This document shows, piece by piece, positions 36,372-49,600 of a stretch of 64,000 bases of DNA. The position numbers and the translations under genes are program-made. Below the pieces are notes generated by a model. The model did no database searches and was not told where the DNA came from. It saw nothing but the letters and a program-made list of their open reading frames with translations. The stretch's first letter is position 1. The number at the start of each line of letters is the position of its first letter. The stretch is from Anoplolepis gracilipes (Eukaryota; Arthropoda; Insecta; Hymenoptera; Formicidae), in the NCBI RefSeq assembly GCF_047496725.1, contig NC_132974.1:7864001-7928000 (forward strand), written 5' to 3'.

Positions 36372-38351
36372 TTTCTCTCAATAATGTTTAATTTAGGAAA
36401 AATTCATTTCGATCAAGAGATGAATTTAAATCACAATTTTCTGTTTGAGCATTTGAAACTTTGAGACCTTTGTTACAAAGCAAGCTTATATAAGGTCAAA
36501 ATTGATTTTTATGAAAAATATCAATCACTGTTTTTCATTAATTTATTTAAATTCGTTAATTTATTATAATTAGATTATTATAATTGGATTGTATGAATTG
36601 TTATATTATTTTTTGTGTGCCGTAAAATTTACAAGTAATATTGTCGATTTCACAGATGACGCTGTTGCAAATATTTAATCATTTAAAAACCAAAGGTAGT
36701 ATTACCTTTGCGCACGTTTCCTTTTAATATTGTTTTCAGTGTTAATTGAAAATGAGAGAGAGCGACGATATTGGATTTAAACGCAATCTATTATTTTGGT
36801 ACATTTCAAAATTTCCCACGAGAGAAATCAATGTATTTCTCATTAAACCTTTTATAACATAAAATACTTACTTATTTTTACATACACTTATTAAATTATA
36901 CAAATCTGATATTTCATATATTTGTTCTGTACATTTACAAATGGAGCAATTAAATAGCCATCGAACAATCTGATATCTATTCCACCTCTATTCTAGAGTT
37001 TTCAATCATCCTCTTAATGGAGGCGTCGTGCTATTTTTTTCACGGAAGATATAAATAGCGCCTAATGTGTGAGGTATAATCGGAACGAAATGACAATTAC
37101 ACGCGTAGTCAATTTATTGCGACGCAACCGCGCTAAAGGAAATTAAACGTAATATTGCAAACGAACAATAACTTTATGGTCAAACGCATTACGACATTTT
37201 GATCCTGCCCACGTTGCGGCCGAAAGTAAATATTCCACGCGCGACGTTAAATCGTTAATACGTGTAGTACCGAAGCCATTTGGGAAGTAGAAACGTGGTT
37301 TGCGTAACTGTACAAGCTGTCGACTGAAATTCCCTGTTCGATCGTCAAACTAAATTTGATATGTGCAACATCGTATCGCGACGCCGAGATAGTCTCGTCG
37401 ATATATGATCAGGTCGGTGTCGAAAGGATTAGTTCGCACAAAGTAAATGAGATATTCAAGTTGATTAGTTTGAACAGGAATAAAATTAGTGGGTAAAATT
37501 AAAATAATAAGATTACGTTTCAAATAAACAGATAATTTTTCATATTGCTAATTATTTCTCCGATGCAGTTTACGATAAAAAAAATATTTTGAATCGAAAA
37601 AACTTTGATTGTTTAAAAATCATAATTACGAAAAATAATTGTCAATTATACAGATAAATTCTCTTAATAAATAACAAGATGCAATGTGTGTTATAATGCT
37701 ACAACGCTACAACGATAATTTATAGCACAGGATTTTAATCCATTATCCGTTTGTTTGGAAAATATTAAATATAAAAATCATGATTTAATATACAAATTAT
37801 TATTATTATGTTTTATATATTATTAAGAGAAATGGATAAAAAAAATAAAAATTTAAAGATTAGATGAAATAAAACTCTTCTTACAGATATAATGCCAGTT
37901 GAAATGTTTGAACTATCTTCACTCACTAGTTTATGCAACGTTAGAGATGGAAGATAGGATGGATCGGCAAAGATAGGAGCTTCCAGCGACCTGAATTTTT
38001 CACGAGCCATTTCCCTGCGTCTTTACATTTTGCCGGCCATCAAGGCTCAAATTAATGGTGGATCTTCCTTAACATTCAAGTCTACATCACAACTATTACC
38101 ATATCGCGCGATACTGCACGGAACGTTAAACATACAAATGGTTTTATTTCCGGTTGCTATATTTTTCAGTAACAGCTAATAAACGTTAGCTTTTATCGTC
38201 CCGTTTTAAACACCCTGTGGCTACCACTCGCGGCCGGAATGTAAATGACACTTTAATCACTCCGATCTATCGGTGTCGTTTATAATAAAAATTTTATTTC
38301 CATGCATCAATGCACAATGTGTAGGCGAGAAACATGGTTGTGAATGTTTTT
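36372..38351. other. AT-rich sequence, nothing identified
   Basis: No open frame with splice support, no repeats longer than short A/T runs. Confidence 0.5.
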
Positions 38352-38957
38352 CTACCGTCTAATTAGGTACAAATTGAAAACACGTGTCCATATAACGTTA
38401 TTTATAACGCACCGCAAAGATGTTATTAAGAACGATCTATTTGACGATACGCGACGATATAAATGAATATTAACGAGCTTTAATCGATCAATAACGGTAA
38501 TGCATTCGCGACCGATAACATGTCGCGGCGCTGCGTTAATCTCTGGCGTTGTCGTGATGAAGGCCCGCCCCTGGCACGTTTCTCCGATTATTAAACTGCG
38601 GTGTAAGTTAGAAAACGGGCAGACAGCTCGTATCAAGACCGAAACTCCAGGGACGATCGAAAATATTTTCCGAGCGTGCTTATCCGCACGTGCGCCGCAT
38701 TCGCCTTGCGTTTTTTCGCGTTTCTTCCAACGTTTTACGGCACCGTTCCAACGTGAAAGATGCAATGACCCAAGACCGACGAGGAACGAAGCGCTCGTCT
38801 GAAGAGCACGTGTCGACGGCGAGATGTGGAAGAGGAAGCATGGTAGATCAGTCACGATCGAAAGAAGAACATCGCTACTCTCCCGAGAAAATAATACCGC
38901 GAGACTGCTCGTAAGAAAAGTTATTATTGTAAGAAAAAAAACGGATATATATAGCAT
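38352..38957 (-). CDS. 201-codon open frame, probably chance
   Basis: This is the longest open frame on either strand that is not made of simple repeats. It begins MLYISVFFLTIITFLTSSLA, which looks like a signal peptide or membrane anchor, followed by a basic region (KRWKKREK) and no recognisable domain. The DNA is CpG-rich, where stop codons are scarce, and the plus strand is also open for 100 codons at 38500-38802. By rough estimate about one frame of this length could arise by chance in such a window. No promoter, splice site or poly(A) signal was tied to it. Confidence 0.12.
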   Translation of the reverse strand: MLYISVFFLTIITFLTSSLAVLFSRESSDVLLSIVTDLPCFLFHISPSTRALQTSASFLVGLGSLHLSRWNGAVKRWKKREKTQGECGARADKHARKIFSIVPGVSVLIRAVCPFSNLHRSLIIGETCQGRAFITTTPEINAAPRHVIGRECITVIDRLKLVNIHLYRRVSSNRSFLITSLRCVINNVIWTRVFNLYLIRR

Positions 38958-39964
38958 TAAATTTAATTTCTCGCTTTAGAGAAATCGCGTATCTATATAC
39001 TCGTTTGCGCGTGATACGAAGAAACTTTGGATGTTCAATCACATTCATGTGTTATATAATTAATTAATTTAGAATTTAATTAATTACAAAAAATTAAAAA
39101 ATACACTATATTGCAAATTATTATATATGATATATAATGAAACGATACTTAGTGATTATTACGATTATTACCTCAAAGCACTAATATAATTAATGAGTTA
39201 AATTGATTATTATACATATATATACGTGTTTATGTTGTTACATTTATCATGCCGTGGCTTCATATTGTTAATTAAATATAATTATATTGTGTTGTAACAA
39301 TTATTACGTGATTGTTCACCCATTTCACTTCGCGTATGTTATGCTTAAATTGCTATTCACACATATGATAATTGCCTTCATCGTTTGATGCTAATTATCT
39401 TCCAACAAATGCCCTTATTATGTATATATGTAGAACAACGTATTCTTTTCTCCATAATATTGCTCAAAATATTTAAGAGAGAGAGAGAGATTTAAAATAT
39501 AAGAAGCCACAATACAGGTAGGTATGCCACAGATTTGCTCTCCGTAGTGAACAATGGAACATTGTATCTGCGCAAGCAGGTATAAGACGAGTGAATAGCA
39601 GAAAATTTAATAAGCCGCCCATGCGAACAACGTTTTCTCCTCGGGCCAAGATCGACTATTATCCAATCACCGCAGCGTTCCTATCATGCATATAAGTTAT
39701 GACTTAATCCGCTGGTTGCCAACGCTAAGTACCAAATCGCACGAGGTAATGATCTCCCCGGATGAACGACGATCCACTTCCAAGCCGCGGCGGGTAGGCG
39801 AGGCGCGCGTATAATGCACGATGACGAGAGCTGGCCATAACCAAGGGTGCGTTACGTAAAATACGTGCGGCTGATGATATCGATCTTTCGGCCCGATCGA
39901 ATCTCGAAACAAGGCTTTGAGAAACGAGACTCGCCCCGATCACGTGCGGACGGACGTTCGGATG

Positions 39965-39994
39965 TGCGCGCGCGCGCGCGCGCGAGAGAGAGAG
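39965..39994 (+). repeat. (GC)10 run followed by GA run
   Basis: Ten alternating GC units, a classic Z-DNA-forming sequence, followed directly by about five GA units. Confidence 0.93.
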
Positions 39995-42896
39995 CAAATC
40001 GGAGCTTCACGCTCGCGTGGCCGCTGGCTAGGAGACTCGCTAAACTCATCTCAACGTAATTCGACGATTGACGGATAAGGGATCGGGAGTAAATCCGCGT
40101 CCGGGCCTCAGCGTTCGATCCTTCTTCCCTTTTCCTTCTGCTCGTGAATGTTCAATGTCAGGTCTTTGGCAGTTTCCCCTGAGGGATTCGAGTACGGGAG
40201 AAAAACACGCATGGGATCCGCCTTTTTTTCGTCATGTCAAAGTTTATGGACACTACACTGCTGACATTTAAAAGAAAATATGAATGAACGTAGTAGCGGT
40301 ATTTTCGATTGCTTCCCGGGCGGGCGATTTGTTTTCGTATCTATTCGCCGTAGGTGTCGAGATCTATCGTTTTATTCACGATAAATGCTATCGACTAAAT
40401 CGGCGATTTCAGAAATGACGCGGGACCGAGACGAAATCGGACATAGAGAGGGTCAGCAGGCGCGATATTATCTTGCGATTATGTGTGCCGCTGATTTGTA
40501 CGCTTCTACGATTTTTCATCATTCGATTATCCTCACGAAGTATTCATAGGGTATTCACGAGGCACCCCACTGGACAATAAAATTATAGATAATCACTATC
40601 GCCGTAGCACACAACGCAAGGAAAACGAAGATCCTCGTAAATGAAGAAATAAACTATCGTGAGACTGACAGTTCAAGGATAAATTCCCTTCCAAGTGTTA
40701 TTAACCCTCTAGGGACAAAATTATACTAATTCTCCAAGATAAAAAAGTTGATTGCACAGAAATGAGATGCAATTGACCCCAAGAATTCCCAAATTATTAT
40801 GTTTCGTGTTAAACAGACGTCTTTCTTAACGTAAGCCGGATTTCGCGCAAACGATAACAAATTGTCTAATAAATAAAACCGGTTTACATTTGATTTCTCC
40901 GCGTGAAATGACACGCGGTGCCGTAGGTCTAATCGCTCAACCGTCGCTCATTACCGGGGACGCTGCAGGGTTATTACCGTCTCGGAAAACTTCATCGGGC
41001 TTATCCCGCTTCACGACGGGAATGTCAAATGCGACACATGCGCGCGTATTTGCTGTATTTATCTATTCGCGATGCGTGAGGCGACTGAATGACGGCTGGA
41101 CTGCCGGCGATGACCGCATGCAGTCGTAAGCATTCGGAAACAATTTAACTGTAGCTTGTGAGTCGATCTCGAGGCACTTCAATCGCGCGCGAAGGTGGTA
41201 CATGTCCGACACGCATGCATCCAAGCGCTATGGGGTGTTCGAGAATGGGAATGAGATGAGTACGGTCATTACGGGCATCAGTGCTGTATCAAGCGCTGTT
41301 AAGAAGTCGCACGTCGAGTCGTTACGGGACCATGTGCGGACTTGAGCGCATTTTTTAACCAAAACTTTTCACCTTGCCTACCGCGTTCTCCGAGTTCTCA
41401 CCATTTCAAAACCAATAGAAATTTAACGATAGCACTTACTCTTTTGTGTTAACCGGTTGTACCAGCAAATTGATTGATTCAAAATTGACAATTCCTTGTC
41501 TTTTCACTGATTTATAATCATACCTGAAACATAAACAGAAAAGACAAATTTAATTAACGTAAACTAATGTTAAATATATAAATTTGAAAAATATTTATTA
41601 TTAATTATGTAATCACTATCAATAATTTCTTTCCTATTCTTAAATATAATAATAATTATATAGGTGCAAAAAGAAATAAGAAGTGGAGAAAATTAGTAAT
41701 ATATAATTCAAATAATATATTTCTGTCGTTATATATGTGTTGCACTTGAACTACATCGCGTAAGGAGATTTGCGATTATTTCTCATATTATTAAATTAGG
41801 ATTAAAAAAGATTAATGTGAAACAATATAACAAAATAAAAAGGCACAAAAAGTAACGAGCTACATTTTTGTGTCGCAATTTCGAAAGAATTTTTACTTTC
41901 CACATTGTTTCTTCTCGCTACGAAAAAAAGGTGCAAAAATATACTTCAAGCAAAAAATATTATACAATTAGTTGCAGACAGCGAATAGCGCACATATTCT
42001 GGTCATATTTATGCTCCTGTGAAGTATAATGCAAGTACTTGGTCGCTGTGGGAAATGCAAGAATGGAAGCCAGATGAGTAAAGTCATTACAGAATTCCGC
42101 GCTCTTGTAACCAGTGCACATGGTAATGTCACAATGTCTCTGCTATTCTACATTCTAGAAATGTCCGGCAGAATCGGTGCTATATATTCAGCAAGAACTT
42201 ACTTTCCCTATACCACCTATCTAGTAACATACATTGCGCGCCAGTGCCACGATGTAGATTCTTTAGCAAATGAAACAATGAATGAAATCTTAAGTTGAGA
42301 ATTTGTTGAAGTTTGTGTTAAATATTTTCGCAATCTCGTTTCAATTTTTTTTTGTAAATCCGTAATTTATTCAGAAAATCTATCATCACACAATTAATTC
42401 TATATAAAAACCTGATAACAGATTTTACATATATTAAATAGCATAAAAAATTTTTAATACAATTGCAATGCGAATTGAGTGATAATATTTTCAATAAAAC
42501 TGTATTTTTATAATCTGTCAAGGGGTACTTGGAAAAACTTTACACATCGCTGTTCGTACATGTTCCATACACAGTTTCTTCAACTCCCGAGGCTATAGCA
42601 AAATCTCGTTTGCGTATACGTAAGTGAAAATCTTGTCTTGAGCGTGACAAAAACGATCGTCCATCGGAGACCGTTCACATTGCCGATCATTAGAGACGAC
42701 CATAAAGGTCGATTCGTATTATATAGGTAAGACAATCGGTGAGAATATCTCGGAGGTTCACGACATCGTGGAGAATTGCAGCATTTTGTTGAGCGACGAA
42801 GCTCTTCTATGAATAAGATTTTTTTATATGCAGTATAAATGCGATATATATGAAGCAACATATATATTTTACAATATATACGATATATACACATAT

Positions 42897-42900
<4 letters not shown>

Positions 42901-42932
<32 letters not shown>
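42901..42932. repeat. (TA)16 microsatellite
   Basis: A pure TA run of 32 bp in AT-rich DNA. Confidence 0.95.
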
Positions 42933-42935
<3 letters not shown>

Positions 42936-43970
42936 TTAAATAAAAGTTCTGTAAACAAAAAAGATATAAATGCCACTTGTATGCTTATTACGTGTTTATA
43001 TCCTTTATACAGTTTTATGTTGAGATGTTAAAAATACGAATATTTACGTCAACTGTAATTAGCACGCATTTAACATAAAAAAAGTGAGTTAATAAATTGT
43101 TTCATATATGCAAAATTTTTCTTCGGAAGCAAAAAATAGTAAATAAGTTCAAATTAAAAAAAATGTTGCTTATGTATACGATAATATGTATAAGATAATA
43201 ATAAAAATAAAATTTGATAAAACCGCAGTGAAAAAAAAGTATCACTACAATTTTACGAGAATTTACTGGCTCCGTTATATTTTCTACGTGCTTTTCCGAA
43301 CACGCAGAGAATTTTCGCGTTTCCCATCGAGGTCGCAAGGCCCATTGCTTCCCCAGCCAGTGCGTGGGATCCGTGAGTTACACATAGCTTGCGACTATAA
43401 ATTTTCGTGAGTGAACGAGAGCCAGAGCCAAGTAACGAACGATCGAGAGCACTTAGTGAAATAAATAACGCGGGGCGACCTCTTTGTCGCCAATTGTCGA
43501 ACTTCCCAATGGAAAGTAAATGTTGGGAGCAAGCACTTCACCCCCTTCGATTTAGAGGAATGTTTTCAATCTCAGTACTTCCTACGTACACTTGGAAGAA
43601 CGCGAAAATGTGTTGTATGTCTATTCTTCTGAATCTTTGTGATGACCATTGTTAATTAAATCAAATATTTACATTTATCTTTTCAACAAATGGATTATTG
43701 TATTTAGAGGCATTATACATATAAATTATATTTTAAAAACTCAAGAAAAGTTATACAACACACATGCAATAAGATTAAAAATCGTTAAATAAATTATGTA
43801 AATTAGTTCGTTCACGTAGAGTTGAATTTTGAGCAACAAAAATGTTGAGAATAAAATCTTTAGTTAATAAGCGATTGAGAAGTTCTTGCTATATTATCTT
43901 GTTTAAATGTTTATGTTTACACGACAATTTAATGGCGATGTATGTCGTGTATATTAAAAATTTCCTAAGA

Positions 43971-43984
43971 GGGGGGGGGGGGGG
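43971..43984 (+). repeat. Poly(G)14 homopolymer
   Basis: Fourteen consecutive G in an otherwise AT-rich neighbourhood. Long G runs are rare and can form intermolecular or intramolecular quadruplexes; an assembly or sequencing length error is also possible. Confidence 0.9.
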
Positions 43985-44899
43985 ATAATACACTTTTGCT
44001 ACGTAATATTTTTGTAATCATGTAACAAAGTCACGCCATTTCGCAATCTGAATAAATCTGAACGGATAACGAGGATGTGTCATAAACGTAAGACGATGGG
44101 GAAGATAGCAGCCTGTAAAGAGAGACACGTGACACGCGACTAGATCGAGGATGTATGCATTCACCCACTCAGGCCAATGCAGCATTCGCTCATCTGTGCA
44201 TTAATGCGCGAATCGCACGCATCCATTTGCAAGCCCCATGTAATGCTACATGTTCGTAACTGCGAGAGCTAGCATAGCCATATTTTGCAGAACGCAAAAG
44301 ATTTTCAAAGTAAAACAGACTACGTAAATGTTTACGTAACAAGATTCTGGAAATAATGGATTACGTGATCCGTATTTAAGTCAAGAGTTATACGATAATA
44401 AACATATATACCCTATGAATATACTGCAGAAATTGTGTTACAGTATTGTAGACAGTAATTACAAAGTATTCTGCAACGGCAAAAATTTCATTTTTATGTG
44501 ATACAAATTAACGGCTAAATAAGATATTTCTTATTCTCACTGGTTCAAAGCATAATTTTTTGTTAAAAAAAAACTAATATTTGACTGAGAAATAAAAATT
44601 TTCACATAAAATTGTTAAAATTAAATATCTTGCTATTCATAAGAGAAATGTAATCAAGGAAACAATTTCTCATTTTATGTAATATACATATACATACTTT
44701 TCTTTGCAACAGTTGCTATAGTAATAAATGAAAATATTATCTGAATCTATTATTATAAATTTTATTAATATTTCAACATTTTGTCTTCTATGTAATGATT
44801 TGAAATATATGAATTGTTCATCATACTTTAATCTGTCATAAATATTTTATTAATATTATCATTGTGTTATTACAATTAGCTTCACGAAGAATATAATAA

Positions 44900-44901
<2 letters not shown>

Positions 44902-44963
<62 letters not shown>

Positions 44964-44975
44964 GTGTGTGTGTGT
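44902..44975. repeat. (TA)n then (TG)n microsatellite
   Basis: About 59 bp of TA followed by a short TG run. Confidence 0.95.
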
Positions 44976-46329
44976 AAAATGAGAGTGAAAAATTTCTGCA
45001 TCTATATAAAAAATTATAAAATATATTTAGTATTATATCAATTTTAATAATACAATTACAAAATAATGTAAAAATCTAATTTCTGACAAAATATAATATT
45101 AATTGCACATTTGTGAAAGTTATTTTTGAGTAACCAAACTAATAATAATATAGTTATTAAAACTTCTACATACGAGAAACTAAAATTAATTAATATTATT
45201 TTTATGATTAAAAGTAATAGCAAAAAGGTAATATGTGCTTTTTGTGCGAAAGTAATTTATAAAAATTTCAAGAGATTCTTTTAATCTCGAGACATCTCCG
45301 CACACATATTTTATTCTGCATTACTGAGAACGCAAAGCACGTAAGAATATTAAAATTTTAGTTTTCTGCAATTTGCACTGGACGAATGCAGGAGGAAAGA
45401 AACTGGAGCAATGACACAATGAAAATACAGCAAAATTTTGTAGACAACATATTGTGCTTGCATCGAAGAAAATTGAAGGAGGGGGGAGCAGCTTACGATT
45501 TGAATATACAGTCAAGTATACGCATAACCTGCAGAACGTGCTTGTAATTTGTATGTGTTTTGCATTTATTAATTTTTACGGTAGGCACGAATGTCCCTAC
45601 ATTTCGTGAGATAAATTGCACGTGGAGTTTACTACACGCAGTAGCGTTATGTGATTTCATTTATATCCGCATGCGATGCATGCAGTACATACATATAATG
45701 TATGGCATGTTTGTTATTAGTAATGTAATGTATGTACAAATTGTCACGTTCATGCTTAAATATCTAATATCCATGCCAGAGGATTGAAAATACACGATTA
45801 TTAAATGAGATTTGTATTCCGATAAGTTCTTTTGATCAAACACAGATGTTGCTCTATGTAATGTAATAATTTCCGCATGGAGCTTACCAGCATAGTAATA
45901 GATTTCATACAATGCTTATTCTGTTTCTGATAGATTCTAAACGAACTAAAAGCTTGATTTTATTCAGATATCTATCAATCTAATATTATCAACTTATTAG
46001 AATATTATATAAATCGAAAAAATTTTGATGTATTGCAAAAAAATCTTAATGAACGAATATAATACAGAAAAAAAATTGATTATATTACGTAAAATCTGCC
46101 AACAAGATTACGTCAGCATGTCATCTCTTCATATGAATTTAATTAATATAATGATCGTTACATTAAACTTTTTAAAAGAACGATTCTCGAGAAGCAATTA
46201 TCTTGACGCTCATCATGTGCGTTTAAGTTGGACCTAATTATAAGACTTCGATGATCTAATTATAAGCTCCCGTTGGTACTCGACGACGGCACATAATGTC
46301 GTGTATTAATGTCACTAATTAATTCGCAG

Positions 46330-46666
46330 TTGCGAGCCGCAAGTAATGGGCAGCGTGTGTGCTCATAACTACACGCGCGGCCGGTATTTCACGCCAGCTC
46401 AAGTGCCGTGCGTCGAGTGCGGCCACGGTTGCGCGCGGTCGTGGCTTCGGTATGAGGCACAGGTCAATTTGTGTAATGCGTGTAACATGCATGAAAAAAC
46501 AAGAGGACGAGTGTCGGCCGCGATGCAGAAGAGACAGCACGACCGAGGGAAAAGCAACCGCCGCCCACATACTGCGAGCTTGATTCGTATCCCGGACGCG
46601 CTTCCATCCTCGAGATTCTCTCGAGAGCACATTTCAACAGTCGCGTGCGACACGTATGAGGAATAA
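46330..46666 (+). CDS. Exon encoding a divergent GATA-type zinc finger
   Basis: After the acceptor TAATTAATTCGCAG (AG at 46328-46329) a frame is open to a stop at 46664-46666. Counting from the ATG at 46346, Cys22, Cys25, Cys43 and Cys46 give CX2CX17CX2C, the exact GATA spacing. Cys25 is followed by Gly, Trp33 sits at the family's Trp position, Arg35 follows, and LCNAC matches the family signature. Upstream YFT echoes the FTEG-type lead-in of GATA N-fingers; downstream EKTRGR and KRQHDRGKSNRR give the usual basic tail. Departures: the Thr-Pro-Leu before Trp and the Gly after it are missing. The family binds (A/T)GATA(A/G) DNA or, through N-fingers, FOG-type cofactors. In Drosophila Serpent an alternative exon adds a divergent N-finger; this may be the counterpart (inference). 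Possible donor GACAC|GTATGA near 46653; otherwise a terminal exon. The C-finger was not found in the window. Confidence 0.6.
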
Positions 46667-49600
46667 ATTCGAGAATGGGGCAGGCGTTGAGGTGATATCG
46701 ATTTATTGCGTCTCCGGTGCACGAAGAAAACGCGACGCGGCGGCTTCAGCAGATAGAAAAATCCTTAAATATTCAAGAGAAGGATATCGAGAATATGGTG
46801 AGAGTATGTGTCAGAGTTCATGCCGTCATGATGTACCATGACTTATGGAGATCAAAATCATACACAGAAACTGGTAGCGACATCGCGTAAATTATGTAAA
46901 CTACACTTGGTTGGAATAACAATTTTAAGTTACACGGGAGGGCGGAGGGCGTAATAATTTAAAGAATGTACATCGTGCAGTTACAAAATATTTTCCAACT
47001 GATATTTCTGATATTTCATCAGAAATATAATAACTTGAAAGTATCACAAAGTAAAAAAAATGACCATTCTATTCGAATGTTTAATATTGTGTAATCTTGT
47101 TTAATTAAAGGAAAAATATATGCGCATATATTTGCATGCTTCTATATGCGCCCCAGACCTGTTAAAATAATGTCTAAATATACCGTTGCACGAAAATTAT
47201 TCCCACATATATCAAAGAGAAATTCTATCGGGCATTTTTAAATAAAGAAATTTAAATAAAGAAATTTTTGAAGCGAAAAATATGGGGAGATCGAGCAAGA
47301 TGTAATGTATAGAATAGCATATTACGTTTAACGAGCGTAAACCAGGGCGCGCGTTTAAATCTTTTCGGAGGATGAGAGAGAATTTCCGGCATTCGGCGAA
47401 AGTTAATAACGCTTCAACCACCGGTACTGCAGCACCAGATTCGTCTGGTAAAGATTTCAGCATTTAAGCGGCGCTCTTCGTCTTCTTAACATAATAATCT
47501 CTCGAAAAAAAAAAAGAAAAAGAAAAATGTTTCCGCGCATAAGAAACTTGCAAGCGCAAGATATGAGAGAGTATAGAAGTTTTTAGTCCGGCATTATTAA
47601 TAATCAGATTTCCATTTAGTATTTTCAGTGAATTCAACCATATTTACACGCAGTGATCGATCGTAAAACAACATAGCCGCGAAAGCTGGCGCAATCTTAA
47701 ATCTCGCACGGCAGATTTAAATTTCCGATGCCACATTGCCATAACATTTGAACCGTAGAAATCAATTTCGGGGAGCGTACAAATATTTTTACTGTCCTGA
47801 CGGCATCCAATTTCTACTTTCCCGCAGCCCTGCGGCCTGTCCAAGGATTTCTTGCGCATACAAATGCAGGTCGTTGACGATGGCGGAGATTTTACGAACA
47901 TTGATCGCTAGAAACGGGATCGTTCTCGGAATCGTATCTGCGTAGAGCTCTCGTGACCCTTATTCGCTTTTAGCTCCACGAAAATCCTCCACGCTCTCAA
48001 GGACTTCTCTGATATATAGGTACTCGAGAAGACGGAGGAAGGAAGGGGTATGGATGAGATCTCGGGAAGAAAACGCGAGCGAGAAAAAAAGTTGACGGAA
48101 AGGGTACCCGATATTATCTCCGGCCGAGGTTTATAGGTTCACGCCGATAGGACATGTCGACGATGCCGTATCTACACGCGGCTCTATCGCATAAGATGCC
48201 TCTTCACACCGTGCGGAGCATCTGTCATACTTTCAACCGAACGTAAAAATCGTTACCGGTCGCATTCTCGCGAGAGGGAGGCCATGTCACGATACTGCTT
48301 GCATCGGAACGACCCTGACAACACCGTCGTGGTTACATTCGATAACCAGATCTCGAACAGATATGTCAAACAAGCGTCTCTCTCGTTCCGATACTTTGTC
48401 TGATTTTTCAGACAGTATATTCGCCGAGATTATTCTTCAACAACACACATGTGTTTGAAAAAGCCATCTTGTACAAGTATGTACTAAGTAAGCTTGCGCA
48501 CTTGTGCGATGATTGCACGCGAATTCAGCGCGTTTTCTCTAATGAAAACATTAACGGTTTTGTTGTGCATTCGCGAACGACGAAAAAAGATATTACGTAA
48601 TTGTAAGTCAGTAAACAGCAGGAAGAGCATCTACCTATTAAGCGGGCAACTAGCTTCTATTTTCAAAGCAGCTATTCCAAGGTTCAAAGATTCTATTACA
48701 CAGCTATTTCCACGCGGTTGTTTGGAAGCGGATCGTAAAACATGGCAGGGTACGGTAAACATGTCGGAGTGTCCGGCGATCTTACAACTACCTTAACAAA
48801 CACTGTATTAACCGGCTCATTGCATTTGCAGTGGACTAAACCGCGGACTGGAGCTGCACTTAAAGACTTTTCATGGAAGAATATGACGTCATCGTAGAAC
48901 TGTAGTCGACAGCTCGTTTAAGACAATCGGATTTCATGATGCACTTTAGATCGTACTTTACATGACATACGGAAGTTAGTAAAAACAGAGAAACGAAAGA
49001 TTAAACGTACTAAAGATAAATATTATATTATTTCACGTTATGCATATACATTGTATATATATATATATATATATTGAATATTTTTTATTCAATTTTATAT
49101 TACATCACAAAGAAACTTGAGAAAAATAGCAAGATATCAATAATCTAATATTTAATCAATAGAAAGTGCTATATAAAATAATAATATATATGTCTCTCTT
49201 TTTTCATACACGTGCTATAAAAAGAAATGATATATTGAAATGTTAAAGTTTGTTAGAACCCGCTGTGCAGTTTACGATTTTGCCAGTACGTGTACATACA
49301 GTTCTTGGATTAAGGCGAGAGATTGTCTCGTGCTGTGTAATTTATAACCCAACGTAAATCCGAATTTACGAAGCATCAAAGAAGTAATTTTGCTCACTCA
49401 ACGAAATTATCATTAAATAGTTTTTAATTAATCTAAAAGAATATTTTTACGTCATCAAACTTTCTCGATTTTAATAAACAAAAACTCTTTGTACAACATG
49501 CGTTATTAACAATATTAATAGTAAAAATGTAATAATTTATATTGTCATAAAAATCATATGTTTGCTTTGAATTAACGTCATTTAATAAATATGTACATAT

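Larger units (their letters stand above)
38958..46329. other. Long stretch without a supported gene
   Basis: 39.0-39.6 kb is AT-rich, 39.7-41.4 kb CpG-rich, 41.4-46.2 kb strongly AT-rich. An 89-codon frame at 42029-42298 (+) contains CGKC and a hydrophobic stretch but lacks splice or promoter support. Only microsatellites and homopolymers are clear. Confidence 0.45.

Noticed and set aside
41220..42090. AGATGAGTA..GTCATTAC occurring at about 41254 and 42073
   Set aside because: Similarity is confined to about 20 bp; a match of this quality is expected by chance in 64 kb.
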